From the NCBI GenBank assembly GCA_944392525.1, contig CALXXB010000027.1:1-20609 (forward strand): a DNA stretch of 20,609 bases. The letters run 5' to 3'. Position 1 is the first letter of the stretch. The number at the start of each line of letters is the position of its first letter. Below, piece by piece: positions 16,521 to 20,609 of this stretch. Both the position numbers and the translations under genes were made by a program. The stretch is from an uncultured Clostridia bacterium (GTDB lineage Bacteria > Bacillota_A > Clostridia > TANB77 > CAG-508). The notes under the pieces were generated by a model. It saw only the letters and a program-made list of their open reading frames with translations, was not told the origin of the DNA and searched no databases.

Positions 16521-18941
16521 ATGAAAGCAAGTGTGGAATGGTTAAAAGAATATAGTGATATAGATGTTGATTGTGAGAAACTAGGAGATATTCTTACAAT
16601 GACAGGTTCAAAAGTAGAAGAAATTATAGAAAAAGGAAATGATATAAAAAATGTTGTAGTTGGAAAAATATTAGAAATAAAGAAACATCCAAATGCAGAT
16701 AAGTTAGTTGTAACTAAAGTAGATATTGGAAACGAAAAAGTACAAATAGTAACAGGTGCTAAAAATATTAAAGAAAACGATATAGTTCCAATTGCAAAAG
16801 ATGGAGCAGAACTTCCAGGAGGAAAGAAAATTGTAAAAAGTCCTTTAAGAGGAGTTGACTCTTGTGGAATGATGTGTTCTGTAGGAGAGCTTGGACTAGA
16901 TATTAAAGACTATCCAGATCAAATAGAAGATGGAATAATGATACTTCCAGAATCTTACGAAAAAGATTTAGGAAAGAATATAGTAGATGTATTAAATTTA
17001 AGAGAAGATATAATTGATTTTGAAATAACACCTAATAGACCTGATTGCTTATCAATTGAAGGGTTAGGAAGAGAAACAGCAGCTTCTCTTGGAAAAGAAT
17101 TTAAAAATCCAAGAAAAAATTTAGATGAATTAAAAGTAGAAGATAAAAAAGATATAGAAGGACTAAAAGTAGATATTACAGCACCAGATTTATGTTATAG
17201 ATATATTGCAAGAGTTGTTAAAAATGTTAAAATTGGTCCATCACCAGAATGGATGGTAAGAAGATTAAAAGCTTGTGGTGTTAGAAGCATTAATAATATA
17301 GTAGATATAACAAACTATGTAATGCTAGAACTTGGTCAACCTATGCATGCGTTTGATATTAATTCTATTGAAGGAAAACATATTACAGTAAGAAGAGCAA
17401 AAAATGGCGAAAAGATTACAACATTAGATGGGGTAGAAAGAGAGTTAAACGAAGATAATCTAGTTATAGCAGATGAGAAAAAAGCAGTTGCAATAGCAGG
17501 CGTAATGGGTGGTCAAAACTCAGAAATAGAAGAAACAACAAAAACAGTAGTATTTGAATCAGCAGTATTCTATGGAGGAAGTGTAAGAAAAACAGCAAAA
17601 AAAGTAGGATTAAGAACAGAGGCTTCTTCTAGATATGAAAAAGGATTATCATCAGAAAACGCTATTCGCGCAGTAAATAGAGCAGTTGAATTAGTAGAAC
17701 TATTAGGTGCAGGAGAAGAAGTAGAAGGAAAAGTTGATGTATATCCAACTAAGCAAAAAATAAACAAAATAAAATTAGATGTAGATAGAATAAATGATTT
17801 ACTTGGAACTAATATTTCAGAAAAAGAAATGATAAATATTTTAGAAAAATTAGATATAAAAGTAGAAAATGGTTTTGCAATTGCTCCATATTTTAGAATG
17901 GACTTAGAATTTGTAGCTGATATAGCAGAAGAAATTGCAAGATTTTATGGATATGATAAATTAGAAACAACTTTAATAAAAGCAGCAACAACATTAGGTG
18001 TAAGAACAAAAGAACAAAAAATAGAAAAGAAAATAGAAGATGTGTTAGTAAATAATGGTCTTTCAGAAATTTATACATATGGATTTGTTGGAGAAAAAGA
18101 TTTAGAAAAATCTAAAATTCGTAAAGAATTAATAGATAATGCAATAGAAATCTCAAATCCACTAAGTGATGAATATAAATTAATGAGACCAACAACTATT
18201 CCAAGCATGATGCAAACACTTGCTTTAAACAACAATAGGAAGAATCAAAATGTTAAATTATTCGATATTTCAAGAAATTATAGAAATATAAATGGAGAAG
18301 TAGAAAAAGGAGAAGTACCATTACAAGAAAATATTTTAACAATAGGAATGTATGGAGATGATGTTGACTTCTATACATTAAAAGGTTTAATAGAAAATGT
18401 ATTAGAAGCTTCAAATGTAAATCATTATGATATTGTAAAAGAAAAGAACAATAGCTCATATCATCCAGGAAGATGTGCTAATATAAAAGTTGGTTTGGAT
18501 GTAATTGCGACAATAGGAGAAGTACATCCAGAAGTTTTAATGAATTATGATATAAATAAAAGATGCTATTTAGCAGAACTTAATATAACAAAAGTAGTTA
18601 AATATTCTAAACAAAACAAAAAGTACCAAGAAGTACCAAAATTCCCAGCAGTTGAAAGAGACATCGCGATTATAGTTGATGAAGAAGTAGAAGTAGGAGC
18701 AATTGAACAAGCAATTGTAAAGAAATCTAAGAGATTACTAAAAGGTAAAAAAGGATTAGAAGAAATAAAATTATTTGATATTTATAGAGATGAAAAGATA
18801 GGAAAAGGTAAGAAGAGCATAGCTTATAGTTTAATATTTAGAGATAAAACAAAGAGTATGTCAGATGACGAAATTAATCCTGTTATGGAAGAAATCACAA
18901 AAGAGTTAGAAGATAAATTTGGAGCAACTCTAAGAAAATAA
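16521..18941 (+). CDS. pheT: Phenylalanine--tRNA ligase beta subunit
   Basis: Beta subunit of the synthetase, which recognises tRNA-Phe and edits mischarged Tyr. The 806 residues are full length. The N-terminal EMAP-like tRNA-binding domain has HPNADKLVVTKVDIG and SCGMMCSVGELGL. Next come the B3/B4 editing region (PNRPDCLSIEGLGRETAA and, later, GLRTEASSRYEKGL), the B5 domain near 405-475, the class II-like core and the C-terminal anticodon-binding FDX-ACB domain beginning near FPAVERDIAIIVDEEV. A GAAAGGAAG site precedes the ATG. A membrane protein gene follows after 22 bases with no terminator between, so the transcript probably continues. Confidence 0.98.
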   Translation: MKASVEWLKEYSDIDVDCEKLGDILTMTGSKVEEIIEKGNDIKNVVVGKILEIKKHPNADKLVVTKVDIGNEKVQIVTGAKNIKENDIVPIAKDGAELPGGKKIVKSPLRGVDSCGMMCSVGELGLDIKDYPDQIEDGIMILPESYEKDLGKNIVDVLNLREDIIDFEITPNRPDCLSIEGLGRETAASLGKEFKNPRKNLDELKVEDKKDIEGLKVDITAPDLCYRYIARVVKNVKIGPSPEWMVRRLKACGVRSINNIVDITNYVMLELGQPMHAFDINSIEGKHITVRRAKNGEKITTLDGVERELNEDNLVIADEKKAVAIAGVMGGQNSEIEETTKTVVFESAVFYGGSVRKTAKKVGLRTEASSRYEKGLSSENAIRAVNRAVELVELLGAGEEVEGKVDVYPTKQKINKIKLDVDRINDLLGTNISEKEMINILEKLDIKVENGFAIAPYFRMDLEFVADIAEEIARFYGYDKLETTLIKAATTLGVRTKEQKIEKKIEDVLVNNGLSEIYTYGFVGEKDLEKSKIRKELIDNAIEISNPLSDEYKLMRPTTIPSMMQTLALNNNRKNQNVKLFDISRNYRNINGEVEKGEVPLQENILTIGMYGDDVDFYTLKGLIENVLEASNVNHYDIVKEKNNSSYHPGRCANIKVGLDVIATIGEVHPEVLMNYDINKRCYLAELNITKVVKYSKQNKKYQEVPKFPAVERDIAIIVDEEVEVGAIEQAIVKKSKRLLKGKKGLEEIKLFDIYRDEKIGKGKKSIAYSLIFRDKTKSMSDDEINPVMEEITKELEDKFGATLRK

Positions 18942-18963
18942 AAATAAAAGGGAGAGAAATTAA

Positions 18964-19701
18964 ATGAAAATATTATGGATAATAGGTGCTATTGTACTAT
19001 TTGTTGGAATAATGATACTTTTATATAAATTAGCTGATTATTCAGAAAAGAAAATGAAAGAAGAAAGAAAAAGACATATAAAAAAATCAGCTTTATATAA
19101 GCAACCAAGCTTTTTAGAATCAATGTTGTATACTAACATACATAGTAGAACAAAATCCAAAATAATTTGTCTAACAATTATAGTTTTTGTTTTTCTGTTG
19201 TTCGTCTTAAACGTTAATAAAATTATACTTATAATTATTATAGTGAGTTCAGTTATATGTGTATTAATGTATGTGTTTGCAAAAGATAAAAAAATTCCAA
19301 TTATATTATTAGTAATAATTATTGTGATTTGTATTATAATATCAATTTTCTATTATATTAATACAACCAATATAAATGAATACAACAGGCAATTCTTACA
19401 ATATAAAGAAGTGGTAACAACTAGTAAAAACTTTTATATAAGTGATATAGAAGGTTTTATAGATACTGTAAAAAGAAATAATAATGATGGGAAAAGATCG
19501 ATTTCAGTTCAATACGATGGAAATACATATCAATCAGAAGATGAATTAGATGAATTATTAAGTAAGTTAGATTTAAACCAGAAATATACGTTCGATTATG
19601 AGCCTAAAGATAACTACATAGAGACAATTTATATATATCGTTATTTGACTGCAGATGAGAAAATTATGATGAACATTATAAACAATAAAAATTCTAATTA
19701 A
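18964..19701 (+). CDS. Multi-pass membrane protein of unknown function
   Basis: A 245-residue protein that I do not recognise. Four hydrophobic segments are visible at about 3-21, 66-82, 85-105 and 111-132, rich in Ile. A basic cytoplasmic loop (24-64) lies between the first and second. The C-terminal 110 residues are hydrophilic and mixed alpha/beta, including RSISVQYDGNTYQSEDELDE and DYEPKDNYIETIYIYRYLTA. With an even number of helices, the N-terminus and the C-terminal domain should be on the same side; the basic loop being inside would put both outside. A GGGAGAG site precedes the ATG. It is the last gene of the apparent pheST transcript, though no clear terminator follows; a new promoter begins 15 bases after its stop. 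Confidence 0.7.
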   Translation: MKILWIIGAIVLFVGIMILLYKLADYSEKKMKEERKRHIKKSALYKQPSFLESMLYTNIHSRTKSKIICLTIIVFVFLLFVLNVNKIILIIIIVSSVICVLMYVFAKDKKIPIILLVIIIVICIIISIFYYINTTNINEYNRQFLQYKEVVTTSKNFYISDIEGFIDTVKRNNNDGKRSISVQYDGNTYQSEDELDELLSKLDLNQKYTFDYEPKDNYIETIYIYRYLTADEKIMMNIINNKNSN

Positions 19702-19715
19702 TTTTTCTAAAAATA

Positions 19716-19744
19716 TAGACAAATGGAAAAATATATAATAAAAT
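19716..19744 (+). promoter_or_regulatory. Predicted promoter of the 56-residue membrane protein
   Basis: TAGACA (19716-19721), 17-base spacer, TAAAAT (19739-19744); five of six bases match in each hexamer. The start of transcription would be near 19751, about 40 bases before the ATG. Confidence 0.65.
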
Positions 19745-19791
19745 GTCAATAAATATAATATATATTATTTGAAACAAAGGAGAAGATAAAT

Positions 19792-19962
19792 ATGGAAGAA
19801 ACAAAAAAAGTTGATGAAGTAAAGGAAGAAAAAACAAGCGAAATGAAAAAAGTTAAAAAAGCAAAACTAAGTCCAGCAGCTACAGTAATACTTACAGTAG
19901 TAGCAGCATTAGGACTAATTGTTTTAGTAACAGTAATGTATGGTATAATTATGGCTTTATAA
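19792..19962 (+). CDS. 56-residue tail-anchored membrane protein
   Basis: A small gene with strong signals: an own promoter, an AAAGGAG site 9 bases before the ATG, and a terminator directly after the stop. The protein has a charged, Lys/Glu-rich N-terminus (1-26, beginning MEETKKVDEVKEEK) and one hydrophobic helix (about 29-54, including AATVILTVVAALGLIVLVTV) that reaches almost to the C-terminus. It is therefore probably held in the membrane by its tail with the charged part in the cytoplasm. The layout is reminiscent of SecE or other small single-pass proteins, but no SecE-specific residues are seen and the usual nusG neighbour is missing. Function is unknown. Confidence 0.75.
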   Translation: MEETKKVDEVKEEKTSEMKKVKKAKLSPAATVILTVVAALGLIVLVTVMYGIIMAL

Positions 19963-19969
19963 TATTTTT

Positions 19970-20007
19970 AAAAGATATGTTATATATTTTTATGACATAT
20001 CTTTTTT
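19970..20007 (+). terminator. Terminator after the 56-residue gene
   Basis: An 11-bp stem AAAAGATATGT / ACATATCTTTT (19970-19980 and 19995-20005) with a T tract to 20007. Confidence 0.85.
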
Positions 20008-20031
20008 GCTTATTTAATTTAAATAGATTAT

Positions 20032-20078
20032 AAAAGGTAGAAAATGCTTATTTTAAAGCAATTTTTCTATCTTTTTTT
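20032..20078 (+). terminator. Second terminator-like hairpin before ylxM
   Basis: The left arm AAAAGGTAGAAAATGCTT (20032-20049) pairs with 20056-20075 (AAGCA, a bulged A, TTTTTCTATCTTTT), including a G-U pair, and a T tract follows. It comes 25 bases after the first terminator and ends 11 bases before the ylxM -35, so it may insulate the ylxM-ffh operon. Confidence 0.6.
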
Positions 20079-20088
20079 ATTAAAACTA

Positions 20089-20117
20089 TTGACAAATAGA
20101 AAAAAATGGTGTAAAGT
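20089..20117 (+). promoter_or_regulatory. Predicted sigma-A promoter of ylxM-ffh
   Basis: Consensus TTGACA (20089-20094), 17-base spacer, TAAAGT (20112-20117); start of transcription near 20124, 28 bases before ylxM. Confidence 0.75.
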
Positions 20118-20151
20118 ATATTAGCATTACAAAAAGAAAAGAGGTAATCAC

Positions 20152-20499
20152 ATGGAAAAAAACGTTGAAATTAGTATGCTATGCCAATTATACGGGAAGC
20201 TATTAACTGAAAAACAATATGAATTCATAGATGATTACTACAATAATGACTTGTCATTGTCAGAGATAGCAGAGAATAATAACATAACGAGACAAGCGGT
20301 AAGAGACATTATAAAGAAGGGGGAGAAAAAACTTTTCGAATACGAAGAAAAGCTATTGTTTATGAAAAGGATGTTAAATCAAGAAAAAAGAATAGAAAAA
20401 GCTTTATCTGAATTAACAAAAATACAAAAAAATTATTCAGACAAGGAAATAGCAAACGTGTTAGAAAACGTAAAAAAAGAATTAAGATACTTAGTATAG
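20152..20499 (+). CDS. ylxM: YlxM/p13 family DNA-binding protein linked to the signal recognition particle
   Basis: A small helix-turn-helix protein of 115 residues. YlxM is encoded next to ffh in most Bacillota and has been tied to the signal recognition particle pathway. Family features are LCQLYGKLLTEKQYEFIDDYYNNDLSLSEIAENNNITRQAV read in pieces: YGKLLTEKQ (14-22), DDYYNNDLSLSEIAE (28-42) and the recognition helix ITRQAVRDIIKKGEKKL (46-62), followed by a coiled-coil-prone C-terminus. A GAGG site precedes the ATG. ffh starts 37 bases after its stop, which fixes the identity by context. Confidence 0.93.
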   Translation: MEKNVEISMLCQLYGKLLTEKQYEFIDDYYNNDLSLSEIAENNNITRQAVRDIIKKGEKKLFEYEEKLLFMKRMLNQEKRIEKALSELTKIQKNYSDKEIANVLENVKKELRYLV

Positions 20500-20536
20500 T
20501 CTTAAGAAAAAATAAATAAGAATAGGAGTTGAGATT

Positions 20537-20609
20537 ATGGCTTTTGAAGGATTATCTTCTAGATTACAAGAAATAACAAGAAAAATTAGAGGAAAAGCAA
20601 GAATAACAG
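20537..20609 (+). CDS. ffh: Signal recognition particle protein Ffh, N-terminal fragment
   Basis: Only 24 codons are inside the window: MAFEGLSSRLQEITRKIRGK and then ARIT. This matches the opening of the Ffh N domain, which starts MAFE-x-L in most bacteria and has the same SSRLQ and RKIRGKA pattern. A TAGGAGT site lies 7-12 bases upstream. The gene runs off the right edge. Ffh is the GTPase that, with 4.5S RNA, delivers nascent membrane proteins to FtsY and SecYEG. Confidence 0.9.
   Translation, partial: MAFEGLSSRLQEITRKIRGKARIT

Noticed and set aside
19792..19962. The 56-residue protein as SecE
   Set aside because: Size and single helix fit, but the helix is at the very C-terminus, SecE-typical residues are not seen, and there is no nusG or rpmG next to it.

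Overview
The window looks like ordinary chromosomal sequence from a very AT-rich, Gram-positive member of the Bacillota, most likely an uncultured clostridial (possibly gut-associated) lineage. The evidence is WhiA, YlxM followed by Ffh, a T-box leader in front of pheS, an LPXTG-like sortase substrate, strong GGAGG-type ribosome binding sites and a heavy bias to A-rich codons. Tryptophan is encoded by TGG and no gene needs TGA to be read through, so the standard bacterial code fits. The lineage assignment is inference; the gene identities rest on motifs visible in the translations.

Layout, left to right. (1) The 3' part of a tRNA-Gly(TCC) with its terminator, then a second, orphan terminator-like hairpin. 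(2) A tightly spaced run on the + strand: a FemX-type peptidoglycan bridge aminoacyltransferase, an alanine racemase with a one-base frameshift near its 3' end, a DUF1189-like membrane protein with a long Lys/Glu tail, and the FtsH protease, closed by a terminator. (3) An Rpn-family PD-(D/E)XK nuclease gene with a 12-bp tandem repeat, set apart by its own promoter and terminator. (4) prmC-whiA-hemW, a housekeeping operon whose last two genes overlap by 8 bases. (5) recN, then eno, each preceded by a long inverted repeat that seems to end the upstream transcript and to hold the next promoter in its loop. (6) On the - strand, a secreted, sortase-anchored von Willebrand factor A protein, sharing a bidirectional terminator with eno. 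(7) A phenylalanine T-box operon: small basic protein, pheS, small hydrophilic protein, pheT, membrane protein. (8) A 56-residue tail-anchored membrane protein with its own promoter, two terminator-like hairpins, then ylxM and the first 24 codons of ffh.

The genes serve envelope building (femX, alr, the VWA protein), membrane protein quality control and targeting (ftsH, ylxM, ffh), translation (tRNA-Gly, prmC, pheS, pheT), DNA repair and growth control (recN, whiA, Rpn) and central metabolism (eno, hemW). Promoters are recognisable and rather uniform: several have the -10 hexamer TAAAAT placed 16-17 bases from a TTGAAT/TTGTAA/TAGACA-like -35.

I did not find a convincing new defence, mobile or biosynthetic system. 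The points most worth a second look are the promoter-in-terminator-loop architecture before recN and eno, the two unknown genes interleaved with pheS and pheT under T-box control, the frameshift in alr, and the Rpn gene with its repeat and an upstream 20-bp perfect palindrome.
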